NCBI GenBank assembly: GCA_900553635.1
Contig: USDU01000086.1
Location: 1-9,443, forward strand
Direction of reading: 5' to 3'
Length of the DNA stretch: 9,443 nt
DNA from: an uncultured Lachnospiraceae bacterium
GTDB lineage: Bacteria; Bacillota_A; Clostridia; Lachnospirales; Lachnospiraceae
Part shown: positions 1 through 6,471 of the stretch, piece by piece
How positions within the stretch are numbered: the first letter of the stretch is position 1
How the letters are laid out: the number at the start of each line of letters is the position of its first letter
The notes under the pieces: generated by a model
The model's database searches: none
What the model was told of the DNA's origin: nothing
What the model saw: the letters and a program-made list of their open reading frames with translations, nothing else
Position numbers and translations under genes: made by a program

Positions 1-103
1 CCGTCCGCATGCATATCTGAGAAAATACGGAATCTGCAGAATCTGCTTCCGTGAGTTAGCATACAAGGGCCAGATCCCTGGCGTTAAGAAAGCAAGCTGG
101 TAG
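1..103 (+). CDS. rpsN: 30S ribosomal protein uS14 (zinc-type S14), 3' end only
   Basis: Reading from base 2, 33 C-terminal residues are visible before a TAG stop at 101-103. They include [15 protein letters not shown] and end in KKASW, which matches the C-terminus of the short (about 61-residue) zinc-binding S14 of Gram-positive bacteria. The visible CxxC (codons at 35-37 and 44-46) would be the second half of the Cys4 zinc site; the first CxxC lies upstream of the window. S14 assembles late into the 30S head next to S3 and S10 and contacts 16S rRNA. Its place just before rpsH is the normal spc operon order. Roughly half the gene is missing, so the start cannot be judged. The identification is secure because of the CxxC and the context. 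Confidence 0.95.
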   Translation, partial: RPHAYLRKYGICRICFRELAYKGQIPGVKKASW

Positions 104-114
104 ACCGAAAGCAA

Positions 115-184
115 CTTAGTGAAGTCGAGCCCGCAGGGCGAAGGCTGAACTTAGTGCGAGGTCGTTCGCGACCCTTAGCGAAGG
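115..184 (+). repeat. Modular intergenic repeat, copy A (rpsN-rpsH gap)
   Basis: The 174-nt gap between rpsN and rpsH is far longer than usual for this junction. It contains CTTAGTGAAG (115), GAACTTAGTG (147-156) and CTTAGCGAAG (174), with the CTTAG starts 35 and 24 nt apart; a further GTTAGTG follows at 208-214. Short hairpins lie between the units: GCCC-gca-GGGC at 129-139 and GTCG-TTCG-CGAC at 161-172. The same pattern occurs in the opposite orientation at 751-821, after rpsH. In the best block (136-156 against the reverse complement of 779-799), 17 of 21 positions agree. I read this as a diverged member of an intergenic repeat family. It has no ORF, and its function is unknown. Confidence 0.6.
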
Positions 185-255
185 CAAGGCGAAAGCCGCA
201 GCCTGAGGTTAGTGGAGCGAACTTCCTTGCGGCTGTTACCGCTTGTGTGAACAAG
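185..255 (+). other. Hairpin-rich leader segment before rpsH
   Basis: This segment completes the rpsN-rpsH gap. It holds GGC-GAAA-GCC at 188-197, a stem closed by a GNRA tetraloop and nested inside a second GGC/GCC pairing (183-185 with 201-203). It also holds GCGG-N6-CCGC at 229-242 and CTTGT-GTGA-ACAAG at 242-255, again with a GNRA-type loop; these last two share base 242 and could not both form completely. The rpsH ribosome binding site (258-265) follows directly. With the stems of the adjacent repeat copy, the transcript here should be strongly folded. No open reading frame or terminator is visible. Whether the fold matters for rpsH translation or is simply part of the repeat is open. Confidence 0.45.
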
Positions 256-277
256 AATAGGAGGTATAAAACAAGTC

Positions 278-685
278 ATGGCATTAACAACGAATGATCC
301 CATCGCGGATATGCTTACAAGAATTCGTAATGCAAACACCGCTAAACATGATACCGTTGATGTACCCGCTTCCAAGATGAAGATCGCTATCGCGAACATT
401 CTGGTAGACGAGGGATACATTGCAAAATACGATCTCGTAGAAGACGGAAACTTCAAGACCATCCGCATTACCCTGAAGTATGGTAAGGATAAGAACGAGA
501 AGATCATCTCCGGTCTGAAGAGAATCTCCAAGCCGGGTCTGCGTGTATACGCTAACAAAGAGGAGCTGCCGAAGGTACTGGGCGGCCTGGGAGTTGCTAT
601 CATCTCCACAAACAAGGGCGTAATCACAGACAAGGAAGCTCGCGCACAGGGCGTAGGCGGAGAAGTACTTGCATTTGTTTGGTAA
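278..685 (+). CDS. rpsH: 30S ribosomal protein uS8
   Basis: The 135-residue product matches uS8 over its full length. The N-terminal motif [13 protein letters not shown] is at residues 7-19. The C-terminal uS8 signature is at about 110-131, with [13 protein letters not shown] followed by GVGGEVL. S8 is a primary 16S rRNA binder in the central domain and organises the 30S platform; in E. coli it also represses its own operon by binding mRNA. The ATG at 278 is preceded by a strong TAGGAGGT at 258-265 with 12 nt spacing. The gene is intact and in its normal place between rpsN and rplF. What is odd is that unusually long, structured gaps, with related repeats in opposite orientations, bracket it. 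Confidence 0.98.
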   Translation: MALTTNDPIADMLTRIRNANTAKHDTVDVPASKMKIAIANILVDEGYIAKYDLVEDGNFKTIRITLKYGKDKNEKIISGLKRISKPGLRVYANKEELPKVLGGLGVAIISTNKGVITDKEARAQGVGGEVLAFVW

Positions 686-750
686 TCAGTAACGTTAGTT
701 GGCTGAGAACTTTACAATAGGAAACACCACGGTCACTAGGCTCGAAAACA

Positions 751-821
751 CCTCGCCAAGTGTCCGGGTGTGCTTTCACACTAAGTTCGAGCTGCGCCCA
801 GGAGGGTTTGCTCTTACTAAG
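751..821 (-). repeat. Modular intergenic repeat, copy B, inverted (rpsH-rplF gap)
   Basis: The 211-nt gap between rpsH and rplF contains, on the minus strand, CTTAGTAAG (from 821), GAACTTAGTG (788-779) and CTTGGCGAGG (760-751). The CTTAG-type starts are 36 and 25 nt apart, almost the spacing of copy A at 115-184 (35 and 24). Further divergent units flank it, such as CACTAGG at 734-740 and CTAAGT at 874-879. Local pairing includes CTCGAA (741-746) with TTCGAG (786-791) and GTGTG-CTTT-CACAC (768-781). On the + strand the gap offers one short reading frame with no family resemblance, so I treat the gap as non-coding. The two gaps therefore hold homologous elements in opposite orientations around rpsH. 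Confidence 0.6.
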
Positions 822-845
822 TGCTCAAAGCAGCAACTGAAAACA

Positions 846-866
846 GAGAAGCCAAAGCAGCTTCTC
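846..866 (+). other. Small hairpin before rplF
   Basis: GAGAAGC (846-852) pairs perfectly with GCTTCTC (860-866) around a 7-nt loop. It lies between the inverted repeat copy and the rplF ribosome binding site at 883-888. No T-run follows it, so it is not a terminator. It may be another arm of the repeat element. Confidence 0.4.
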
Positions 867-896
867 CGAAAATCTAAGTTTTAGGAGGAAAAAGGC

Positions 897-1436
897 ATGT
901 CACGAATTGGTAGACATCCGGTAGCCGTTCCCGCTGGCGTAACAGTAACCATCGAGGAAGGCAACAAGGTGACCGTTAAAGGTCCGAAGGGCGAACTGGT
1001 AAGAGTACTGCCCGCAGAGATGGAAATTAAGCTTGAAGATGGTCAGGTAGTCGTTGCAAGACCGAATGACCTGAAGAAGATGAAATCCTTACATGGTCTG
1101 ACAAGAACTCTGATTCACAACATGGTAGTTGGCGTAAGCGAGGGATATCAGAAGACTCTTGAAGTAAACGGTGTAGGTTACAAAGCACAGAAGTCCGGCA
1201 ATAAGCTGACCCTGTCTCTTGGATATTCTCATCCGGTAGAGATGATCGATCCGGAAGGACTTGAGTCTGCAGTAGACGGCAACAAGATTATCGTTAAGGG
1301 TATCGATAAGGAAAAGGTTGGCCAGTACGCAGCAGAGATCCGCGACAAGAGAAGACCTGAGCCGTACAAGGGCAAGGGAATCAAGTATGCTGATGAAGTT
1401 ATCAGACGTAAAGTCGGTAAGACTGGTAAAAAATAA
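897..1436 (+). CDS. rplF: 50S ribosomal protein uL6
   Basis: The 179-residue product has the typical uL6 length and begins MSRIGR. The bacterial L6 signature [11 protein letters not shown] is at residues 154-164, followed by the basic tail [16 protein letters not shown] at 65-70 is also conserved. The protein folds as two related alpha/beta domains (about 1-80 and 81-179) and sits near the base of the L7/L12 stalk, next to the sarcin-ricin loop of 23S rRNA. The ATG at 897 is preceded by AGGAGG at 883-888. Downstream, rplR starts 17 nt after the stop, in standard spc order. Nothing looks damaged or unusual in the coding region. Confidence 0.98.
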   Translation: MSRIGRHPVAVPAGVTVTIEEGNKVTVKGPKGELVRVLPAEMEIKLEDGQVVVARPNDLKKMKSLHGLTRTLIHNMVVGVSEGYQKTLEVNGVGYKAQKSGNKLTLSLGYSHPVEMIDPEGLESAVDGNKIIVKGIDKEKVGQYAAEIRDKRRPEPYKGKGIKYADEVIRRKVGKTGKK

Positions 1437-1453
1437 GTAAGGAGAGTATAAAA

Positions 1454-1822
1454 ATGGTTAGTAAGAAGTCAAGAAGCGAAGTTCGCGTAAATAAGCATAG
1501 AAAATTACGTAATCATATCAGCGGAACTGCTGAGAGACCGCGTTTGGCTGTGTTTAGAAGCAATAATCATATGTATGCTCAAATTATTGACGATACAGTC
1601 GGAAATACTCTGGTAGCAGCATCCACTATGGAAAAGAGTGTAAAGGCTGAGCTTGAGAAAACCAACAACGTTGATGCAGCAGCATACCTTGGAAAAGTAA
1701 TCGCAGAGAAGGCTCTGGAAAAGGGTATCAAGACCGTTGTCTTTGACAGAGGCGGCTTTATCTATCAGGGCAAGATTCAGGCACTGGCAGACGCAGCCCG
1801 TGAGGCTGGATTGGAATTCTAG
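1454..1822 (+). CDS. rplR: 50S ribosomal protein uL18
   Basis: The 122-residue product has the lysine/arginine-rich N-terminus typical of bacterial L18 ([18 protein letters not shown], residues 4-21). [14 protein letters not shown] follows at 34-47, and a C-terminal section around [21 protein letters not shown] leads to the end. L18 binds 5S rRNA with L5 and anchors it to the central protuberance of the 50S subunit. A ribosome binding site, AAGGAGAG, lies at 1439-1446, 7 nt before the ATG. The gene sits between rplF and rpsE as expected, with short gaps on both sides. Confidence 0.98.
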   Translation: MVSKKSRSEVRVNKHRKLRNHISGTAERPRLAVFRSNNHMYAQIIDDTVGNTLVAASTMEKSVKAELEKTNNVDAAAYLGKVIAEKALEKGIKTVVFDRGGFIYQGKIQALADAAREAGLEF

Positions 1823-1842
1823 GAAAGGAAGGAAAAAGACAG

Positions 1843-2352
1843 ATGAGACATGAGATTATCGACCCGAGTCAGCTTGAATTAACTGACAAGGTAGTGTCAA
1901 TTAAGCGTGTAAGCAAAACTGTCAAGGGTGGTCGTACCATGCGTTTCACCGCTCTGGTAGTTGTCGGTGACGGCAACGGACATGTTGGCGCCGGTCTTGG
2001 AAAAGCGACTGAGATTCCGGAAGCAATCCGCAAGGGCAAAGAGGATGCCATGAAGAAGCTGGTAACCGTTGCAATTGACGAGAACAACAGTATTACACAT
2101 GATTATATCGGAAAGTTCGGCAGCGCATCCGTACTGCTGAAGAGAGCACCGGAAGGTACTGGTGTTATCGCTGGAGGCCCGGCCCGTAACGTGCTGGAGC
2201 TTGCAGGTATCAAGAATATCCGTACCAAGTCTCTTGGTTCCAACAACAAGCAGAACGTAGTTCTGGCTACCATCGAGGGTCTGAAGGCACTGAAGACTCC
2301 GGAAGAAGTTGCTAAGAACCGTGGAAAATCCGTAGAAGAGATCACGAACTAG
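1843..2352 (+). CDS. rpsE: 30S ribosomal protein uS5
   Basis: The 169-residue product matches uS5. The N-terminal double-stranded-RNA-binding-like domain spans about residues 11-77 and carries the [20 protein letters not shown] signature at 42-61. The C-terminal domain contains [20 protein letters not shown] at 94-113. S5 lies at the mRNA entry side and back of the 30S subunit and affects decoding accuracy. The loop TVKGGR at 26-31 is where spectinomycin-resistance substitutions occur in other bacteria; it shows the usual lysine, two glycines and arginine, so no known resistance change is evident. AAGGAAGG just upstream serves as the ribosome binding site. Confidence 0.98.
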   Translation: MRHEIIDPSQLELTDKVVSIKRVSKTVKGGRTMRFTALVVVGDGNGHVGAGLGKATEIPEAIRKGKEDAMKKLVTVAIDENNSITHDYIGKFGSASVLLKRAPEGTGVIAGGPARNVLELAGIKNIRTKSLGSNNKQNVVLATIEGLKALKTPEEVAKNRGKSVEEITN

Positions 2353-2365
2353 GAGGATACGGACA

Positions 2366-2548
2366 ATGGCAGATAAGTTAAAGATTACATTGGTAAAATC
2401 CCCGATCGGAGCCATCCCGAAGCAGCGCGCAACTGTAGAGGCACTTGGCCTTCGTAAGGTAAACAAGACAGTTGAGATGCCGGATAACGAGGCAGTCAGA
2501 GGAATGATCTGGCATGTAAGACATCTGGTAAAGGTAGAAGAGATTTAA
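2366..2548 (+). CDS. rpmD: 50S ribosomal protein uL30
   Basis: The 60-residue product is the normal size for bacterial uL30. It reads [20 protein letters not shown] near the start and then [15 protein letters not shown], the usual core of the family (ferredoxin-like fold binding 23S rRNA). AGGAGGATAC lies just before the ATG, and rpsE ends 13 nt upstream. rpmD is not essential in every species, but its place between rpsE and rplO is standard. The gene is intact. Confidence 0.97.
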   Translation: MADKLKITLVKSPIGAIPKQRATVEALGLRKVNKTVEMPDNEAVRGMIWHVRHLVKVEEI

Positions 2549-2576
2549 TTATAATAACGGAATAGGAGGTGTCACA

Positions 2577-3017
2577 ATGGACTTATCAAATTTACAGTAC
2601 GCAGAAGGTTCCAAGCAGAGCGGAAACTTCCGTAGAGGTCGTGGACACGGTTCAGGAAATGGTAAGACAGCTGGTAAGGGTCATAAGGGTCAGAAGGCTC
2701 GTTCTGGAGCACCGAGACCGGGCTTTGAGGGCGGTCAGATGCCGTTATACAGAAGACTTCCGAAGAGAGGCTTCACAAACAGAAATTCCAAGGTTATCGT
2801 TGGAATTAATGTAAGCGCTCTGGAAGTATTCGAGAACGACGCAGTTGTATCTGTAGAGACTCTGCTGGAGCAGGGAATCGTTAAGAATCCGAAGGATGGC
2901 GTTAAGATCCTTGGAAATGGCGAGCTTACAAAGAAGCTCACAGTACAGGCAAATGCTTTCTCCGAGGGAGCAAAAGCAAAAATTGAGGCTCTTGGTGGAA
3001 AAGCAGAGGTGATCTAA
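2577..3017 (+). CDS. rplO: 50S ribosomal protein uL15
   Basis: The 146-residue product matches uL15. It has a short N-terminal segment, then the long basic, glycine-rich extension (about residues 19-44, with [20 protein letters not shown]) that threads into 23S rRNA. The globular C-terminal part ends in [12 protein letters not shown]15 is a late-assembling 50S protein. The ATG at 2577 follows AGGAGGTGTCACA. The TAA stop shares its last base with the secY ATG (TAATG at 3015-3019), which suggests translational coupling of rplO to secY. Confidence 0.98.
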   Translation: MDLSNLQYAEGSKQSGNFRRGRGHGSGNGKTAGKGHKGQKARSGAPRPGFEGGQMPLYRRLPKRGFTNRNSKVIVGINVSALEVFENDAVVSVETLLEQGIVKNPKDGVKILGNGELTKKLTVQANAFSEGAKAKIEALGGKAEVI

Positions 3018-4333
3018 TGTTCAAAACATTACAGAACGCATTTAAGATCAAGGATATCCGACAGAAGCTGATTTATACCTTTCTGATGCTTGTGGTTGTC
3101 AGACTTGGTTCTCAGCTGCCGGTTCCGGGCGTGAATCGCACCTTTTTTGCGAACTGGCTTGCAGCTCAGACCGGTGATGCATTCAATCTTCTGGATGCTT
3201 TCACCGGCGGCTCTCTGGCCAGCATGTCCATTTTTGCGTTAGGTATCAACCCGTACATTACATCTTCCATTATCATCCAGCTCCTTACCATCGCAATTCC
3301 CAAGCTTGAGGAAATGCAGAAGGATGGCGAGGACGGACGGAAGAAGCTTCAGAATATCACCCGTTACGTAACTGTAGCGCTGGCTCTCATCGAGGGTATT
3401 GCCATGACCGTAGGTTTTGGTAATCAGGGTCTTCTGGAGAACGCGACCTGGTACAACATGGCTGTTGTAGTGGTTGCGCTGACAGCCGGTTCTGCATTCT
3501 TAATGTGGGTCGGTGAGCGTATCAACCAGAACGGTGTAGGAAACGGTATCTCTATCGTCCTCCTGATCAACATCGTATCCCGTATGCCGGATGACTTTGT
3601 AACGCTGTATACAAAGTTTATGAGCGGCAAGAGCGTGGCTATGGCAGTGCTGGCAGCGGTTATTATTGCGGCTGTCATCCTTGTAACGGTTGTATTCGTT
3701 ATCATTCTTCAAGACGGAGAGCGCAGGATCCCCGTTCAGTACAGCAAAAAGCTTCAGGGCAGAAAGGTGATTGGCGGACAGAGCACCAACATTCCGATGA
3801 AGGTCAACACCGCAGGAGTTATTCCGGTCATCTTCGCTTCATCCCTGATGTCATTCCCGGGCATCATTCTTGCTCTTCTGGGTAAGAGTGCAGGAACCGG
3901 AATCGGTGGCAAGATTATCACTGGCTTAAGTTCCAGCAGCTGGTGTAATCCTCAGCAGCCCATCTATTCGCTGGGATTGCTGCTTTACATCGTATTGGTA
4001 GTCTTCTTTGCTTACTTCTATACATCCATTACCTTCAACCCGTTGGAGATTGCGGATAACATGAAGAAGCAGGGTGGCTTCATCCCCGGCATCCGTCCGG
4101 GCCGGCCTACTTCAGACTATCTGACAAAAATTCTGAATTACATCATTTTTGTCGGTGCAATCGGCCTGATTATTGTATGTGTCGTACCGATCTTCTTCAA
4201 TGGAGTATTCGGAGCAAGTGTTTCTTTCGGAGGAACATCCATCATCATCGTAGTAGGTGTTGTTCTGGAGACCATCAAGCAGATCGAATCTCAGATGGCA
4301 GTACGTTACTACAAGGGCTTCTTGAACGACTAA
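3017..4333 (+). CDS. secY: Preprotein translocase subunit SecY
   Basis: The 438-residue integral membrane protein is the channel-forming subunit of the SecYEG translocon in the cytoplasmic membrane. Ten hydrophobic segments can be picked out, at roughly 18-38, 69-92, 115-135, 146-166, 176-190, 207-231, 263-287, 315-337, 368-393 and 404-420. Family motifs include LPVPGV at 34-39, INPYITSSIIIQLL at 77-90 (segment 2, after the plug), GERINQNGVGNGISI at 166-180, and IPGIRPGRPT at 356-365 in the cytosolic loop that meets SecA and ribosomes. The C-terminus, YYKGFLND, is typical of Clostridia. Its start overlaps the rplO stop by 1 nt, and no separate ribosome binding site is needed. It is complete and of normal length. 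Confidence 0.98.
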   Translation: MFKTLQNAFKIKDIRQKLIYTFLMLVVVRLGSQLPVPGVNRTFFANWLAAQTGDAFNLLDAFTGGSLASMSIFALGINPYITSSIIIQLLTIAIPKLEEMQKDGEDGRKKLQNITRYVTVALALIEGIAMTVGFGNQGLLENATWYNMAVVVVALTAGSAFLMWVGERINQNGVGNGISIVLLINIVSRMPDDFVTLYTKFMSGKSVAMAVLAAVIIAAVILVTVVFVIILQDGERRIPVQYSKKLQGRKVIGGQSTNIPMKVNTAGVIPVIFASSLMSFPGIILALLGKSAGTGIGGKIITGLSSSSWCNPQQPIYSLGLLLYIVLVVFFAYFYTSITFNPLEIADNMKKQGGFIPGIRPGRPTSDYLTKILNYIIFVGAIGLIIVCVVPIFFNGVFGASVSFGGTSIIIVVGVVLETIKQIESQMAVRYYKGFLND

Positions 4334-4345
4334 GAGGTAAACTTC

Positions 4346-4374
4346 TGTTACTGTGAACGAAGTGAACAGTAACA
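4346..4374 (+). other. Hairpin 1 in the secY-adk gap
   Basis: TGTTACTGT (4346-4354) is perfectly complementary to ACAGTAACA (4366-4374), with an 11-nt loop. It begins 12 nt after the secY stop and is followed after one base by a larger hairpin. No T-run follows it. It could be one arm of a small repeat element or an RNA-processing or stability structure at the 3' end of secY. Confidence 0.5.
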
Positions 4375-4375
4375 C

Positions 4376-4422
4376 ACTTCCGGCCTGTGCGGGACCCCGT
4401 TTCCGTACAGGCTTTCGGAAGT
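4376..4422 (+). other. Hairpin 2 in the secY-adk gap (large, GC-rich; possible attenuator)
   Basis: ACTTCCG (4376-4382) pairs with CGGAAGT (4416-4422). Inside it, GCCTGT (4383-4388) pairs with ACAGGC (4407-4412), and a G-U plus three G-C pairs continue the stem (4389-4392 with 4403-4406). The loop is 10 nt, and the only bulge is three T residues at 4413-4415. The four T residues at 4422-4425 (the first paired in the stem) give it a weak terminator look, so partial attenuation between secY and adk is possible. The short T-run argues against full termination. Confidence 0.5.
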
Positions 4423-4442
4423 TTTATGGCAATTTTGCAGAG

Positions 4443-4463
4443 GAAATGCGAACAGCGCATTTC
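4443..4463 (+). other. Hairpin 3, just upstream of adk
   Basis: GAAATGCG (4443-4450) pairs perfectly with CGCATTTC (4456-4463) around a 5-nt loop. It ends about 6 nt before the adk Shine-Dalgarno sequence (GAGGAG, 4469-4474), so it would sit at the edge of the ribosome loading site. It is the third inverted repeat in a 148-nt gap. Confidence 0.5.
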
Positions 4464-4481
4464 GAGAAGAGGAGTAACATT

Positions 4482-5126
4482 ATGAAAATCATCATGTTAG
4501 GAGCACCGGGCGCCGGAAAAGGCACACAGGCGAAGAAAATAGCTGACAAATATCAAATCCCGCACATTTCCACGGGCGATATTTTCAGAGCAAATATAAA
4601 GGAAGGCACAGAGCTTGGCAAGAAAGCAAAGTCCTACATGGATCAGGGACAGCTGGTACCGGATGAGCTGACACTGGAGCTTATCATGGATCGGTTCCAG
4701 AATCCGGACTGCAAGAACGGCTATGTGCTGGACGGTTTCCCCCGTACCATCCCGCAGGCTGAGGCACTGACCGAAGCACTGGCAAAGAAGGGTGAGACCA
4801 TCGACTACGCAATCAACGTGGAAGTACCGGATGAGAATATCATCAACCGTATGGGCGGCCGGAGAGCCTGCCTGGCATGCGGCTCCACTTATCATATTGT
4901 ATATGCTCCGACCAAGGTTGAGGGCATCTGCGATCGCTGCGGCGAGAAGCTGGTTCTGCGTGATGACGACAAGCCGGAGACCGTAAAGAACCGTCTGAAT
5001 GTATATCACAATCAGACCCAGCCGCTGATCGAGTATTACACCAAGCAGGGCAAGCTTGCAGAGGTGGACGGAACTCAGAGTATGGAAGACGTGTTTAACG
5101 CCATTGTCAAGATTTTAGGAGCGTAA
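4482..5126 (+). CDS. adk: Adenylate kinase (zinc-LID type)
   Basis: The 214-residue product catalyses AMP + ATP to 2 ADP in the cytoplasm. The P-loop GAPGAGKGT is at residues 7-15, and the DGFPRT motif is at 84-89. The long-form LID domain carries four cysteines (C130, C133, C150, C153) in two CxxC pairs, the zinc-binding LID common in Gram-positive bacteria. I chose ATG 4482 because [14 protein letters not shown] is the expected N-terminus and GAGGAG lies at 4469-4474. The frame stays open upstream to 4353, but that extension runs through the hairpins and does not resemble the family. It follows secY and is 2 nt before map, the usual arrangement. Zinc binding is inferred from the cysteines. 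Confidence 0.97.
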   Translation: MKIIMLGAPGAGKGTQAKKIADKYQIPHISTGDIFRANIKEGTELGKKAKSYMDQGQLVPDELTLELIMDRFQNPDCKNGYVLDGFPRTIPQAEALTEALAKKGETIDYAINVEVPDENIINRMGGRRACLACGSTYHIVYAPTKVEGICDRCGEKLVLRDDDKPETVKNRLNVYHNQTQPLIEYYTKQGKLAEVDGTQSMEDVFNAIVKILGA

Positions 5127-5128
5127 TT

Positions 5129-5884
5129 ATGTCGGTTACAATTAAATCTGCCAGAGAAATCGAATTGATGCGCACAGCAGGCAAGCTGCTGGAAGAGGTT
5201 CACAACGAGCTTGCGGCTTTTGTAAAGCCGGGCATTTCCACCCTGGACATCGACCGTCTGGGCGAGAAGCTGATCCGGGAGAGAGGATGTATTCCGAACT
5301 TTCTGAACTATAACGGATATCCGGCTTCTATCTGTGTATCTGTGAATGACGAGGTCGTACATGGAATTCCCCATGCGGAGCATATCCTTCAGGAGGGCGA
5401 TATCGTCAGCCTGGACGCAGGTCTGATTTACAAGGGCTATCACTCCGACGCGGCCCGCACCCATGCGGTAGGCAAGGTAAGTCCCGAGGCCCAGAAGCTG
5501 ATGGACGTTACCAAACAGAGCTTCTTCGAGGGCATCAAGATGGCGAAGGCCGGAAATCATCTGCATCAGATTTCCGCAGCGATTAACGATTACGTTGACC
5601 AGTTCGGCTACGGCGTTGTCCGTGATCTGGTGGGCCATGGAATCGGAACCCATCTCCATGAGGATCCGCAGATTCCCAACTTCCGTCAGCATCGCAGAGG
5701 CATCAAGCTGGTACCGGGTATGACCCTAGCTATCGAGCCCATGATCAATGCGGGCACCTGGGAGGTCGCGTGGCTGGACGACGACTGGACTGTAGTTACC
5801 GATGACGGTTCCCTTTCTGCTCATTACGAAAACACCATCCTGATTACCGAGGGTGAGCCGGAAATCCTGACTCTGACTCTGTAA
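5129..5884 (+). CDS. map: Methionine aminopeptidase type I
   Basis: The 251-residue enzyme removes the initiator methionine from nascent proteins. The five metal ligands of the pita-bread fold are all visible: D96 (in VSLDAG), D107 (HSDAAR), H170 (GHGIGTHLHEDP), E203 (AIEP) and E234 (HYENT). H78 (in VVHGIP) and H177 are the conserved active-site histidines. There is no N-terminal zinc-finger extension, so it is the short type Ia form. The start codon lies 2 nt after the adk stop, with AGGAG inside the adk end as its ribosome binding site. Placement between adk and the KOW-domain gene or infA is typical for Firmicutes. Confidence 0.97.
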   Translation: MSVTIKSAREIELMRTAGKLLEEVHNELAAFVKPGISTLDIDRLGEKLIRERGCIPNFLNYNGYPASICVSVNDEVVHGIPHAEHILQEGDIVSLDAGLIYKGYHSDAARTHAVGKVSPEAQKLMDVTKQSFFEGIKMAKAGNHLHQISAAINDYVDQFGYGVVRDLVGHGIGTHLHEDPQIPNFRQHRRGIKLVPGMTLAIEPMINAGTWEVAWLDDDWTVVTDDGSLSAHYENTILITEGEPEILTLTL

Positions 5885-5900
5885 GTCTGTGGAGAAGTCT

Positions 5901-6179
5901 ATGGAAAGAGTGGAAATTGGAATGTTCGCCAGATCAAAGGCCGGACATGATAAAGGTAAATTATATATCATATTAAGAACAGAAGGCGAATATGTATATC
6001 TGACAGACGGGAAGCTTCGCCCCATGGCAAACCCGAAAAAGAAGAAGATTAAGCATATCCAGCCTATGTACAGGACACCCGAAGGCCGGGACCTGACGAA
6101 AATAACCGATGTTGACGTAAAACGGGCCATTGTGCTTCACGAAAAGGAGGAAGAACATGTCAAAAGCGGATGTAATTGA
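5901..6179 (+). CDS. KOW-domain RNA-binding protein (L14e-like), function unknown
   Basis: A 92-residue basic protein. Residues about 4-40 ([20 protein letters not shown] then a [11 protein letters not shown] strand) resemble the KOW/L14e-type beta-barrel, followed by the lysine-rich stretch [12 protein letters not shown], probably for RNA contact. Small proteins of this kind are commonly encoded between map and infA in Clostridia and are annotated only as KOW-domain or L14e-like RNA-binding proteins. A ribosome-linked role is inferred from domain and position. I chose ATG 5901 because GGAG at 5891-5894 gives good spacing; a GTG at 5889 is the alternative. The 3' end overlaps infA by 23 nt, and the infA ribosome binding site lies inside this gene. 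Confidence 0.85.
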   Translation: MERVEIGMFARSKAGHDKGKLYIILRTEGEYVYLTDGKLRPMANPKKKKIKHIQPMYRTPEGRDLTKITDVDVKRAIVLHEKEEEHVKSGCN

Positions 6180-6375
6180 AATCGAAGGAACAGTAGTGGA
6201 GAAGCTGCCGAACGCAATGTTTCAGGTAGAGCTGGAGAACGGACATCAGGTTCTCGCCCACATCAGCGGAAAGCTCCGCATGAACTTTATCCGGATTCTG
6301 CCGGGTGACAAAGTAACCATCGAAATGTCTCCCTACGATCTGTCCAAGGGACGTATCATCTGGAGAGATAAATAA
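6157..6375 (+). CDS. infA: Translation initiation factor IF-1
   Basis: The 72-residue product is the normal size for bacterial IF-1 and is a single OB-fold (S1-like) domain. Recognisable parts are [13 protein letters not shown] at the start, [20 protein letters not shown] in the middle and [13 protein letters not shown] at the end. IF-1 binds the 30S A site and assists IF-2 and IF-3 during initiation. ATG 6157 is the right start: AAGGAGG at 6144-6150 precedes it and the N-terminus matches the family. An upstream ATG at 6130 would add nine unrelated residues. The reading frame starts inside the KOW gene, which suggests translational coupling. A strong terminator follows, where rpmJ would usually be found. 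Confidence 0.97.
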   Translation: MSKADVIEIEGTVVEKLPNAMFQVELENGHQVLAHISGKLRMNFIRILPGDKVTIEMSPYDLSKGRIIWRDK

Positions 6376-6398
6376 GAGTTACAGATATGAAATCAGAG

Positions 6399-6433
6399 AA
6401 GCTATGGCATACCCGAGTATGCCATGGCTTTTT
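6399..6433 (+). terminator. Intrinsic terminator after infA
   Basis: AGCTATGGCATAC (6400-6412) pairs with GTATGCCATGGCT (6417-6429), 13 pairs with one T-G wobble and a 4-nt loop (CCGA). A run of five T residues follows (6429-6433). It lies 25 nt after the infA stop and 38 nt before the next gene, so it most likely ends the spc transcript and separates it from the PTS regulator. Confidence 0.9.
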
Positions 6434-6471
6434 GTGTTAGATAAACCAAGGAACAGACTGAGGACGGGAAG

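Noticed and set aside
699..884. 61-codon open frame on the + strand in the rpsH-rplF gap
   Set aside because: It starts at TTG with no ribosome binding site, runs through the inverted repeat and hairpins, and its product resembles no family.
2569..2814. 81-codon frame overlapping the start of rplO
   Set aside because: It is a shifted frame over rplO; the rplO frame has the ribosome binding site and full uL15 motifs.
4353..4481. N-terminal extension of adenylate kinase by 43 residues
   Set aside because: The extension crosses the three hairpins and lacks family similarity; the ATG at 4482 has GAGGAG upstream and the conserved N-terminus.
5075..5692. 205-codon frame on the - strand across adk and map (also 4497-5009 and 1897-2466)
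   Set aside because: These lie opposite well-supported conserved genes, have no ribosome binding sites and show no family motifs.
6130..6156. Upstream start for infA adding nine residues
   Set aside because: The AAGGAGG at 6144-6150 points to ATG 6157, which gives the conserved IF-1 N-terminus.
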